A stretch of 6,657 nt of DNA from JAAXTT01 sp964530215 (GCA_964530215.1 CAZHAJ010000101.1:1-6657); one strand, 5' to 3'. Counted from the first letter of the stretch, positions 1 to 6,003 are shown. The notes: a model not told the origin generated them from the letters alone. Translations and numbers: made by a program.

Positions 1-506
1 TCCGGTGCGGTGGTTACTTTGCAATACATGGTGGTTTCATCGGGGGCACCTGAAAGCTGAGCAAACATTCCGCTTTTTACCGGAAAGCTGATTATTGTCA
101 CCACCCCAACTTGTTCAACCGTTTCGCTGTGCCCGTTAAATGTGTATGAAAAGGGCAGTTCTTCGGCTTTTACCACCTTAAAATATTCAATATTTACAGG
201 ACCGGAATTTAAAATAGAGCCGCTTTGGGGAGCCAAGGAGTCATCTAAAATCAAATTAACTTTCAATACATCTAAAAACGCTTGGGCAGCTCTGGCTTCA
301 TCAATTTCCAGGGCCGTATCAGCTAATTTACTTTCATCAACTTGTGCTGCAGCACTTCTTCCGGCAAGATTGAGCTTGTACTTCACTGCCACCTTAATGC
401 AAAAGTGTCTTGCCACGTCAGCAGTAAATGCTCCCACCGCAAAAAGCACAATGAGCATAAAAAGGGCCAGTATGGAAACACTGCCCCGCTCATTTTTAAT
501 ATTCAT
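1..506 (-). CDS. TadG-like Flp pilus assembly protein, 5' part (runs off the window)
   Basis: This is the first 168 codons of a protein whose C-terminus lies beyond base 1. The N-terminus (residues 7-31) reads as a Tad/TadG-type anchor: RGSVSILALFMLIVLFAVG, a single membrane segment, then a conserved-looking Asp (D30) followed by VAR. Unlike the four genes before it, it has no Glu at +5 after the Gly (L13 sits there), which suits a TadG-like protein kept as a membrane anchor rather than a processed pilin. Residues 50-85 are Ala-rich and probably helical, and the rest looks extracellular. Two Cys are visible (C36 and C162). The ATG at 506 is 24 bases after the TadE-like stop. A strong GGAGG (521-525) lies 14 bases upstream, which is rather far, and an in-frame GTG at 521 is a less likely start. 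The family call rests on the N-terminus and on gene position; the distal part was not recognised. Confidence 0.7.
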   Translation of the reverse strand, partial: MNIKNERGSVSILALFMLIVLFAVGAFTADVARHFCIKVAVKYKLNLAGRSAAAQVDESKLADTALEIDEARAAQAFLDVLKVNLILDDSLAPQSGSILNSGPVNIEYFKVVKAEELPFSYTFNGHSETVEQVGVVTIISFPVKSGMFAQLSGAPDETTMYCKVTTAP

Positions 507-530
507 ATTTCCTACTGGCACCTCCTTTTG

Positions 531-1019
531 CTACAAAGACTCATTAAATACTTCACTGGGTACTGTTGCGTTTACTTTCAATCTTATATTTTGCTCACTG
601 ACAACGAAGCTTGCCAAGCTGTCTATCATAAGAAACTTGAAGTTCCAAGGGTAATTTACGCTTACATTGATATAGTGCCCCCTTTGAATGGGTGTACTAC
701 TGTCCGTTCCGTATATATATACTGTTTCCTTGTCCGGATCTGATGGTGGGAGTGTACCTGATATATCATAGTTATAATCCTGACTGTTTATCGTCCAGTC
801 ATTGATGTTTTGGGCCAGCCTTATCCTTGTATCGGACGTAAACTGGCCCTGAGTTGCCGAAATTACCGCTGCATTTGAATTTTGAAAGTTTAAAACTGCC
901 CAGTTATACATTAAAAAGCCTGTTTCCACAATGAACATAAAAAGCATAAACAAAATGGGGATAACAAAAAGGGCCTCGATAAACGCCTGCCCCTTTTGAT
1001 TTTTATGCAGTTTTTTCAT
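531..1019 (-). CDS. tadE: TadE-like pseudopilin
   Basis: A 162-residue protein with a short basic leader (MKKLHKNQKG), then QAFIEALFVIPILFMLFMFI. This is the TadE signature: Gly10 before the prepilin-peptidase site, Glu15 at +5, and a hydrophobic segment to about residue 37. The remainder (about 40-162) is polar with predicted beta strands and no Cys, and should lie outside the membrane. TadE-type proteins are minor pilins or pseudopilins processed by the prepilin peptidase and needed for Flp fibre assembly. The start ATG overlaps the stop of the preceding pilin-like gene by one base (TAATG), with only a weak GGTGGG-like site upstream, so translation is probably coupled. The TadG-like gene follows 24 bases after its stop. 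The length is usual for TadE-like proteins. Confidence 0.82.
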   Translation of the reverse strand: MKKLHKNQKGQAFIEALFVIPILFMLFMFIVETGFLMYNWAVLNFQNSNAAVISATQGQFTSDTRIRLAQNINDWTINSQDYNYDISGTLPPSDPDKETVYIYGTDSSTPIQRGHYINVSVNYPWNFKFLMIDSLASFVVSEQNIRLKVNATVPSEVFNESL

Positions 1020-1195
1020 TACATTCCCACCTGATCAACTTCGGATTGAATGTCCTGCACCTTACTGCCCAATGACTCTCCCAATGAAAACATAAAAGGA
1101 GCCACCGCAAAGGCAACCCCTAAAATGAGCAGGGCAGTTTCAATAAAGACACTGCCCTGCTGGTCCTGATGTATTTTTTTAAATAGCTTAAGCAT
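1019..1195 (-). CDS. Third Flp-type prepilin-like protein
   Basis: A 58-residue protein with a basic leader MLKLFKKIHQDQQG, then SVFIETALLILGVAFAVAPF. Gly14 precedes the presumed cleavage site and Glu19 is at +5, as in type IVb prepilins; the mature protein would be only 44 residues. It shares the MLK...IH...G leader pattern with the two pilins just upstream, but its mature part is clearly diverged, lacks their IIPKYNDITDEIKD tail, and has its own SKVQDIQSEVDQ tail. I chose the ATG at 1195 because it gives the MLK start seen in both paralogues and stands 6 bases after AGGTG. An in-frame GTG at 1204 would add three residues (MLK again). It may be a minor pilin that caps or primes the fibre, but that role is inferred. 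It overlaps the TadE-like start by one base. Confidence 0.72.
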   Translation of the reverse strand: MLKLFKKIHQDQQGSVFIETALLILGVAFAVAPFMFSLGESLGSKVQDIQSEVDQVGM

Positions 1196-1216
1196 TTTTA
1201 ACACCTACCTTTTTTA

Positions 1217-1420
1217 CTAACTGAGGCTTGGCACTGCCACATCTTTGATTTCGTCGGTTATATCGTTGTACTTGGGTATAATCCCGTTAGTGGAAAGTGC
1301 ACTGGCTGCAGCAAACACCGTTAATGCCACTCCCACCAATACCAACGCCATTTCAACCATATAGCTTCCGCTTTCTTCACTGTGGATTTTTACCAATAAT
1401 TTTTTAAATTCTTTTAACAT
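1217..1420 (-). CDS. Flp-type IVb prepilin, paralogue 2
   Basis: A 67-residue small prepilin. The leader is MLKEFKKLLVKIHSEESG, followed by SYMVEMALVLVGVALTVF: Gly18 before the cleavage site, Glu23 at +5, then a hydrophobic helix to about residue 42. The mature pilin would be 49 residues, typical of Flp subunits. Position +6 is Met, whereas many Flp pilins have Tyr or Phe next to Glu5. The C-terminal part (46-64) is identical to that of the preceding gene. By hand alignment 57 of 67 residues match, so the two come from a tandem duplication. A GGAGG at 1428-1432 lies 7 bases before the ATG, which predicts high translation as expected for a major subunit. Which of the two is the main fibre subunit cannot be told from sequence. 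Confidence 0.85.
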   Translation of the reverse strand: MLKEFKKLLVKIHSEESGSYMVEMALVLVGVALTVFAAASALSTNGIIPKYNDITDEIKDVAVPSLS

Positions 1421-1427
1421 TTCAAAA

Positions 1428-1432
1428 CCTCC
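1428..1432 (-). promoter_or_regulatory. Strong ribosome binding site of pilin 2
   Basis: GGAGG on the minus strand, 7 bases before the ATG at 1420. The 49-base spacer is AT-rich and shows no hairpin or terminator, so the two pilin genes are probably read on one message. Confidence 0.78.
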
Positions 1433-1469
1433 AATTTTATATTTAATAATCTTTTGTCCTAGCTTTTCT

Positions 1470-1676
1470 TTATGGGGTCAAATCAGGCACTGCTACATCT
1501 TTAATCTCATCTGTTATGTCATTGTACTTTGGAATAATCCCATCAGTAGACAAGGTGCTGGCTGCTAAAAACACCGTTAAAGCCACACCCACCAAGACCA
1601 ACGCCATTTCCACCATATAGCTTCCACTTTCTTCACGGTGGATTCTTACCAGCAAATCCTTTGCCTTTTTTAACAT
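1470..1676 (-). CDS. Flp-type IVb prepilin, paralogue 1
   Basis: A 68-residue small prepilin, first of the tandem pair. The leader is MLKKAKDLLVRIHREESG and the mature N-terminus is SYMVEMALVLVGVALTVF, with Glu23 at +5 from the predicted prepilin-peptidase site after Gly18. The membrane-spanning and assembly helix covers about residues 19-42. A short polar tail (43-68) contains IIPKYNDITDEIKD and would be the exposed surface of the fibre. There are no Cys residues. AAGGAGG (1684-1690) sits 7 bases before the ATG, the same spacing as in paralogue 2. It lies 24 bases downstream of tadC. The position directly after the platform genes and the size match a Flp structural pilin; many Tad loci place flp first instead, so the order here differs. 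Confidence 0.85.
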   Translation of the reverse strand: MLKKAKDLLVRIHREESGSYMVEMALVLVGVALTVFLAASTLSTDGIIPKYNDITDEIKDVAVPDLTP

Positions 1677-1683
1677 TTTTTGG

Positions 1684-1690
1684 CCTCCTT
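1684..1690 (-). promoter_or_regulatory. Strong ribosome binding site of pilin 1
   Basis: AAGGAGG on the minus strand, 7 bases before the ATG at 1676. It is a near-perfect anti-16S match at good spacing and supports the chosen start. Confidence 0.8.
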
Positions 1691-1700
1691 ATCTTTAAAT

Positions 1701-2495
1701 TTAGATTGCATTTATTTGTTCCACAATATTGGCCACCAAGGGAACTATAAACATCATCATTAGTAGAATGATTAATACCCCGGGGAGAAAACTCATCAGT
1801 ATCGGCTGAAGCTTAATTTTTCTTTTGATATGGGACACCTGTTTTTGCCTTACCATATTGGAATAATTTAAAAGTGTATCGCTAATATCTGCCCCTGTTG
1901 TTCTCTCCACGGTCATAATACGGGCAAAGTCTTTAAACTCCGGTATCCCTGAACGGTCGGCAAAATTATTGATTGCCTTAATAGTACCCAAAAGCTCCAT
2001 TTCTGCAGATAAAAGTGCCAGCTCCCTGCCCAGTTCACCCTTTAGGGACTTGGCCACAATTTTTAAGGCTTGATAGTATCCCGCCGCCTTTGCATAAATC
2101 TTTATCTGATCCAGCATTATTGGAAAGTCCCTAAGTAGTGCCTCCTTTCGGCGTTTTTCTAAAAGGCTTAAAATCAGGGGAGTTGCCCTTCTCATAAACA
2201 GTGCTGCCACCATTAAAATCAATCCCCTGGTATTGCCCCCTATTATCAATGCAAAGCCCAAAATAATAGGCAGATAAGTTAAAGTTGCTCTAAAAGCCAC
2301 AAAAAGCTCTGCGGAAATAGGCACTCTTAAGGCTTCCAAGCGATTACTCAGTACACTTAGCTCGTCTTTGCCTGCGCTCCAGTTGGCAAACCGTTGGACT
2401 GCTTCAAGCCAAGTGGGTAGCTTAACCTTTGTTAAACACCAAGACAGTACCGCCAGTGCAGATAACAGAGCGGGAACAGCGATGATATTGGTCAA
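1701..2495 (-). CDS. tadC: TadC, inner-membrane platform protein of the Tad secretion system
   Basis: A 264-residue type II secretion F (GspF/T2SSF) family protein that, with TadB, forms the membrane platform on which CpaF acts to assemble Flp pilins. It has an N-terminal hydrophobic segment (about 4-20), a hydrophobic region of one or two segments at about 71-110, a cytoplasmic T2SSF helical domain (about 120-225, starting LRDFPIMLDQ and including VERTTGADISDTL), and a final segment (about 232-257, PILMSFLPGVLIILLMMMF). Length is normal for TadC. The start is a TTG whose bases overlap the tadB stop (TTGA), with GGAGG at 2500-2504 four bases upstream; no better in-frame ATG exists near it. 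The overlap points to coupled translation with tadB, as is common for this pair. Confidence 0.88.
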   Translation of the reverse strand: MTNIIAVPALLSALAVLSWCLTKVKLPTWLEAVQRFANWSAGKDELSVLSNRLEALRVPISAELFVAFRATLTYLPIILGFALIIGGNTRGLILMVAALFMRRATPLILSLLEKRRKEALLRDFPIMLDQIKIYAKAAGYYQALKIVAKSLKGELGRELALLSAEMELLGTIKAINNFADRSGIPEFKDFARIMTVERTTGADISDTLLNYSNMVRQKQVSHIKRKIKLQPILMSFLPGVLIILLMMMFIVPLVANIVEQINAI

Positions 2496-3235
2496 ATCTC
2501 CTCCATAACCCCCTTTCTACTGTCAAAATACCAGCAAAGGTATTCTGTCAGAACCAATATGGACAATATATACTGACCCTTGGCTGTACCGGTAAATACT
2601 TCCCTTGCATCCGGAGAGCCGACAAATAACCACAAAAATGTAACGGGAAGAACCGCCATAAAGATTAAGAGGATAACTTTCTTGCCCCGAACCTCGTTGA
2701 TCAGCTCTTCCTTTAAGGCAAGCCTTTCCCGAATAACTTGGGCGTTTTTTGTAATTACTTCCTTTAAATCTGCCCCGAACTGATTGGCCAGTACGATTCC
2801 ATGTACAAAGGTTTTAATATCTGAATTATCTATCTTTGAAGCAAACTCAATTAAGCAGTCGTGCAGGTCCTCATTGGTCTTAATTTTTAAAAGTAGCATT
2901 TCCAGCTCACCCTTTAGGGGCTGTGGCGTTGAAGGAACAACCCGCTCTATTGCCTGGGGCAGATTGTCTGACACNNNNNNNNNNNNNNNNNNNNNNNNNN
3001 NNNNNNNNNNNNNNNNNNNNNNNNNNNNNNNNNNNNNNNNNNNNNNNNNNNNNNNNNNNNNNNNNNNNNNNNNNGGGTCATCTTCCAAAGCTTGTTTTAT
3101 TAATACTTCTTTCATTTTAGTGGGTTGGTACTTAAACTTATCCCGATTAAAATGAAAGTAAATTGCAATCAACGCCACCGCTGTTAAAAGGGCGGGTGCA
3201 ACCATTTGGGGTAGCATTAAGTCTATACTAATCAT
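2492..3235 (-). CDS. tadB: TadB, inner-membrane platform protein, interrupted by an assembly gap
   Basis: The partner of TadC in the T2SSF family. Before the gap 53 residues are visible, with a membrane segment at about 10-27 and a basic stretch after it. After the gap 160 residues are visible. They begin VSDNLPQAIERVV, as in the middle of the TadB T2SSF domain, continue through GADLKEVITKNAQVIRERLA, and end in two membrane segments (VILLIFMAVLPVTFLWLFVG and ILSILVLTEYLCWYF). As written the protein would have 247 residues, whereas TadB is usually near 300. The missing part should hold another membrane segment and the start of the T2SSF domain, so the real gap is probably longer than 100 bases. 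The reading frame matches on both sides, but with a placeholder gap this proves nothing. The ATG overlaps the cpaF stop (ATGA) and has GGAGG directly against it, so translation is probably coupled. Confidence 0.83.
   Translation of the reverse strand: MISIDLMLPQMVAPALLTAVALIAIYFHFNRDKFKYQPTKMKEVLIKQALEDDXXXXXXXXXXXXXXXXXXXXXXXXXXXXXXXXXXVSDNLPQAIERVVPSTPQPLKGELEMLLLKIKTNEDLHDCLIEFASKIDNSDIKTFVHGIVLANQFGADLKEVITKNAQVIRERLALKEELINEVRGKKVILLIFMAVLPVTFLWLFVGSPDAREVFTGTAKGQYILSILVLTEYLCWYFDSRKGVMEEI
2975..3074. other. Assembly gap of exactly 100 N inside tadB
   Basis: A run of 100 undetermined bases. Exactly 100 is the customary placeholder for a scaffold gap of unknown size, so its length should not be trusted. 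Nothing can be said about its content beyond the expected middle of tadB. Confidence 0.97.
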
Positions 3236-4473
3236 CCTCCCACCACTTCTTTTAGCTTACTGCCTTCAGAAAACGCCTTTATTTGCGGCAGTTCATCTTT
3301 TCCCAGTTCATCTTTTATTCTCTCAAGCAGTGATGCTGAAAGGCGATTTAATGCTTCGTGCTTTTTCTTACTGCGATTGTATTTGAAAATCTCCACAAAC
3401 TTTGGTCTGCCGTTATCGTCAACCAACTCATTTACTTCGGTAATGTAACGCTTACCGTCGTCATGTTTTTTAATAAAAACGGTTAAGTCAACGGCACTTG
3501 CAATTTGTCTGGTTATTTCATTATCTGTCATACCGGTTTTCAGCATCGTCCTAACCAGCCTTTGCATAAGATCATACTTTCCGTTGTTGGCGTGGCCGGT
3601 GGTCATTGAACCCATATGTCCGGTACCAAGTGCCTGCAAAAGCTCTGCTGTCTCCGCACCTCTGAATTCACCCAAGATTATTCTTTTGGGATACATTCTA
3701 AGGGAGTTCACCATAAGCTCCGGTATGTCCACCCTATCCGACTTTTGAAGGGGTACTACATGACCTCCTAAATTCAGCTCGTAGGTGTCCTCAATGGTCA
3801 CAATCCTGTCGTCTTGGGGTATAAAGTCGCACAGTGTTCGCAGGAAGGTAGTCTTACCGGCTCCGGTGGCCGCTGCCACTACGATATTGCACCCCGCTTT
3901 TACTGCAATCTCAAAGAATGTTGACATTTCAGGTGTTAAAAAGCCTTGTTCCTCCAACTCCCGGGTAGTGTAAAACCTTCTGACAAACTTTCTTATGGTA
4001 ATGGAGGTAAAGGGACAGTTTGGAGCAATTACAGCGTTTAACCTTGACCCGTCCGGCAGGCGAACATCCACCAAGGGATTGTTATAATCAATCTTTCGCC
4101 CTGCCCTTTGAACCGCGGTCTGAAGTATATTCATTACTTCGTCGTTACTTTCAAACTTAATATCCGTCTTTATTACCTTGCCGTCTCTTTCGATATATAC
4201 CTGATCGGGGCCGTTTACCATAATATCCGATACCCGTGGGTCACGAAAGTATGGGCCTAAGTCTTTATATCCCACCAGATGATCTAGTACATAGTCCTCA
4301 ACTGCCAAATCTTCTTTGCCGATAATGTCCCTTACTTCCTGACGTATTACCTCATCTTGCTTTTTTATTTCGCACTCATCACTGGAAAGAAATAGGCACT
4401 GATGTTTTTGTATTATCCGTTCCTGAACAATTTTTATCAGCTCTTTTTGCTCCGGAATAACAGCATTTTGCAT
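3232..4473 (-). CDS. cpaF: CpaF/TadA-family secretion ATPase of the Tad pilus
   Basis: A 413-residue hexameric AAA-like type II/IV secretion ATPase that powers pilin assembly from the cytoplasmic face of the membrane. The N-terminal domain contains VSDIMVNGPDQVYIERDGKV (81-100), typical of the family. The catalytic core has a Walker A at 201-208 (AATGAGKT, catalytic Lys207), an Asp box around IEDTYE (227-232), a Walker B-region motif LGEFRGAE (267-274, Glu269), and a His box with TGHMGSMTTGHAN (284-296). The first Walker A Gly is Ala201; the DNA reads GCG GCC ACC GGA, so this is not a translation error. Length fits the family. The ATG stands one base after the cpaB stop with GGAGG (4483-4487) nine bases upstream, and the stop overlaps tadB by four bases. 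The family call is secure; the effect of Ala201 is unknown. Confidence 0.94.
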   Translation of the reverse strand: MQNAVIPEQKELIKIVQERIIQKHQCLFLSSDECEIKKQDEVIRQEVRDIIGKEDLAVEDYVLDHLVGYKDLGPYFRDPRVSDIMVNGPDQVYIERDGKVIKTDIKFESNDEVMNILQTAVQRAGRKIDYNNPLVDVRLPDGSRLNAVIAPNCPFTSITIRKFVRRFYTTRELEEQGFLTPEMSTFFEIAVKAGCNIVVAAATGAGKTTFLRTLCDFIPQDDRIVTIEDTYELNLGGHVVPLQKSDRVDIPELMVNSLRMYPKRIILGEFRGAETAELLQALGTGHMGSMTTGHANNGKYDLMQRLVRTMLKTGMTDNEITRQIASAVDLTVFIKKHDDGKRYITEVNELVDDNGRPKFVEIFKYNRSKKKHEALNRLSASLLERIKDELGKDELPQIKAFSEGSKLKEVVGG

Positions 4474-4474
4474 A

Positions 4475-5179
4475 TTAACTTACCTCCTCATCTTCAACTA
4501 CCTTTATGGGATAAATTGAGGTGTCTGCCCTTTTATCCGGATGCTCCGGTACCAGCCATAATTCCTTGGAAAGTACCCGTCCGTTGAAAAACGGGCCAAC
4601 CTGCTCCCATTTAAGTGCCAGTGTTATGCTGCCGTCATTTGCTCCCACAACGGACTTTAAATTGTCAATCTGTCCTGATGTTTGACTCCCTGCGGAGCTT
4701 AAAACCCTTACCTTTTCCACTAAAATTGTGGGACCGTATTCACTTATCCCTATTATTGATACGGTATTGCCCTTACTCAAACCGCTTGGCCATTTTGCTT
4801 CATTGGGCTTAAAGGAAATATATGTTTCATCGCTTGCTATATCGGCAGGTGGGGCAATCTTAACCTCACTGTCATCTTCAGAGAGCTTACGGTTTAAAAT
4901 CGGCTCTTTTTCGTACAGATTATCCTTGGCGTATTTACCAATAGCACTTCCTGCTAGGGTTACGGTATCAGAGTGCATATCCCGTCTGGAAATAGTCATT
5001 TGTGCCAAGTCCTGCTGAGTAATAATCTCTCCCACTGGTATATCCTTCATAGGAACGATGACCTTAACCGGTTTATATAGCTGATAAAATGCCATAAACA
5101 CCGATACTCCTGCCACTATAGATAAAATTATCGCCACCCAAAAGCTCATGGTTTTTGCCGGTAGTTTTAACCTGCGCAT
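4475..5179 (-). CDS. cpaB: CpaB/RcpC-like SAF-domain pilus assembly protein
   Basis: A 234-residue membrane-anchored protein. Residues 1-10 are basic, residues 11-32 form one membrane segment, and the rest is extracytoplasmic. Residues 37-100 form a SAF domain (VIVPMKDIPVGEIITQQDL, then IGKYAKDNLYEKEPILNRKL), the hallmark of CpaB/RcpC and of FlgA-like periplasmic proteins. Residues 133-210 (GLSKGNTVSIIG, VEKVRVL, ITLALK) resemble the RcpC C-terminal region. In diderm bacteria CpaB works with the outer-membrane secretin; in organisms without an outer membrane it probably acts at the membrane-wall interface, which is inference. The start overlaps the end of the GGDEF gene by 13 bases, and cpaF follows after one base. 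The AGGGGAG upstream of the ATG is about 13 bases away, so coupling to the upstream gene is likely. Length is close to the smaller members of the family. Confidence 0.82.
   Translation of the reverse strand: MRRLKLPAKTMSFWVAIILSIVAGVSVFMAFYQLYKPVKVIVPMKDIPVGEIITQQDLAQMTISRRDMHSDTVTLAGSAIGKYAKDNLYEKEPILNRKLSEDDSEVKIAPPADIASDETYISFKPNEAKWPSGLSKGNTVSIIGISEYGPTILVEKVRVLSSAGSQTSGQIDNLKSVVGANDGSITLALKWEQVGPFFNGRVLSKELWLVPEHPDKRADTSIYPIKVVEDEEVS
4483..4487 (-). promoter_or_regulatory. Ribosome binding site of cpaF
   Basis: GGAGG lies within the last codons of the cpaB-like gene, nine bases before the cpaF ATG at 4473. It fixes the cpaF start. Confidence 0.75.
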
Positions 5180-6003
5180 ATTTTATTATCAACTCCCCTT
5201 TCCACTTTGTTTCTTCCCTTTTCTTTGGCGGCATAAAGCCCCAAGTCTGCTCTTTTTATTAGCTCCAAGTGGTTTTCACCTTTATTGTGCTGAGCCACAC
5301 CAAAACTTGCCGTTATTGTGATGCTTTGATTTTCTGAAATTGATATCGGGGTTGAGCTAACCTCAGCCCTTACCCTTTCAGCTATACTTAAGGCTTCTTC
5401 AATATCTGCCTGACAGATAGCCAAAAACTCCTCCCCACCGTACCTGCAAAGATAGTCTTGGGGTCTTACTGCGTGACGCACTATAGAGCAAAACTGTTTT
5501 AACACTATGTCCCCTATGTCGTGGCCATAGGTGTCGTTAACCTTTTTAAAGTGGTCAATGTCCATCAATATTACGGAAACCACTTCTTTTCTACTGATTA
5601 GTCTTTTAAGATAGGCTTCCATTTCCCTGCGGTTGGCAACCCCGGTTAAAGGATCAACGGTATTGGACAGTATAAGGTCTAGGTTCTCCCCTGCGTGGCG
5701 GGCTTTTTGATTTGCAATCACCAACTGGGAAACTTCCATCTTTCTGTGAACTTTAGTGATTAACTGTTCCACCTGCTTACCTTCAGCAAATTTTACGATA
5801 AATTCCTTTTCATCTGTTTTAAGGGGCTCCTTTGTCAGGGCTTTGAGCTTACCCTTGATGTGCCTTGCCCAAAAGTAAAAAAACAACACTAGAAATGTTG
5901 TATAGGCAAACCAGATATAAAACATTGTGGCTAAACTTTCACCCGATAATAGGCTTACTGCAAGAAATATTACTCCCACAGATATCATCAGAAGAATACT
6001 CAA
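5167..6003 (-). CDS. Membrane-bound GGDEF diguanylate cyclase
   Basis: A 278-residue enzyme expected to make cyclic di-GMP from two GTP. Two membrane segments (about 3-19 and 27-45) are followed by a charged, probably coiled-coil linker (about 50-112) and a GGDEF domain (about 113-268). Visible motifs are DPLTGVANRR (117-126), LMDIDHFKKVND (146-157, metal-binding Asp148 region), the active-site GGEEF (189-193), and an inhibitory-site RPQD (180-183) exactly five residues before GGEEF. The enzyme therefore looks active and product-inhibited. No recognised sensor domain is present between the membrane segments. The start is a TTG at 6003 overlapping the upstream stop (TTGA), with AGGGGTGA six bases before it; an ATG at 5988 would remove five residues. 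Its place inside the operon suggests it serves the pilus, perhaps by local c-di-GMP supply. Confidence 0.92.
   Translation of the reverse strand: MSILLMISVGVIFLAVSLLSGESLATMFYIWFAYTTFLVLFFYFWARHIKGKLKALTKEPLKTDEKEFIVKFAEGKQVEQLITKVHRKMEVSQLVIANQKARHAGENLDLILSNTVDPLTGVANRREMEAYLKRLISRKEVVSVILMDIDHFKKVNDTYGHDIGDIVLKQFCSIVRHAVRPQDYLCRYGGEEFLAICQADIEEALSIAERVRAEVSSTPISISENQSITITASFGVAQHNKGENHLELIKRADLGLYAAKEKGRNKVERGVDNKICAG

Larger units (their letters stand above)
1217..1676 (-). repeat. Tandem duplication of a pilin gene
   Basis: The two prepilin genes lie head to tail with 49 bases between them. Ten substitutions separate the 67 aligned residues: five in the 18-residue leader (positions 4, 5, 7, 11, 14) and five in the mature part (37, 41, 45, 65, 67). 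Residues 15-36 and 46-64 are identical. The DNA differs at many synonymous sites even where the protein is identical, so the duplication is not recent and the mature sequence appears to be held by selection. Confidence 0.85.

Noticed and set aside
142..743. Plus-strand open frames opposite the TadG-like and TadE-like genes
   Set aside because: They are antisense to two recognisable pilus genes, have no ribosome site or family-like sequence, and overlap each other in different frames.
1421..1469. Terminator or attenuator hairpin between the pilin genes
   Set aside because: The spacer has no inverted repeat followed by a T run; it is plain AT-rich DNA with a ribosome site.
1436..1486. Possible promoter before pilin 2: TTGACC at the end of pilin 1 with AT-rich DNA after it
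   Set aside because: No -10-like hexamer lies at 16-18 bases (GACAAA is there), and TTGACC is simply the final Leu-Thr codons of pilin 1.
1690..1730. Possible internal promoter before pilin 1: TTGTGG, 17 bases, TAAATT
   Set aside because: Only 3 of 6 and 4 of 6 bases match the consensus in AT-rich DNA, and it overlaps the end of tadC. A transcript map could revive it, but the sequence alone does not support it.
2580..3155. Plus-strand open frames across tadB and the N run
   Set aside because: They include undetermined codons, lie opposite a clear TadB and show no domain.
3785..3973. Plus-strand frame opposite the CpaF P-loop region
   Set aside because: It is a reverse-strand shadow of a highly conserved coding segment with no protein-like features of its own.
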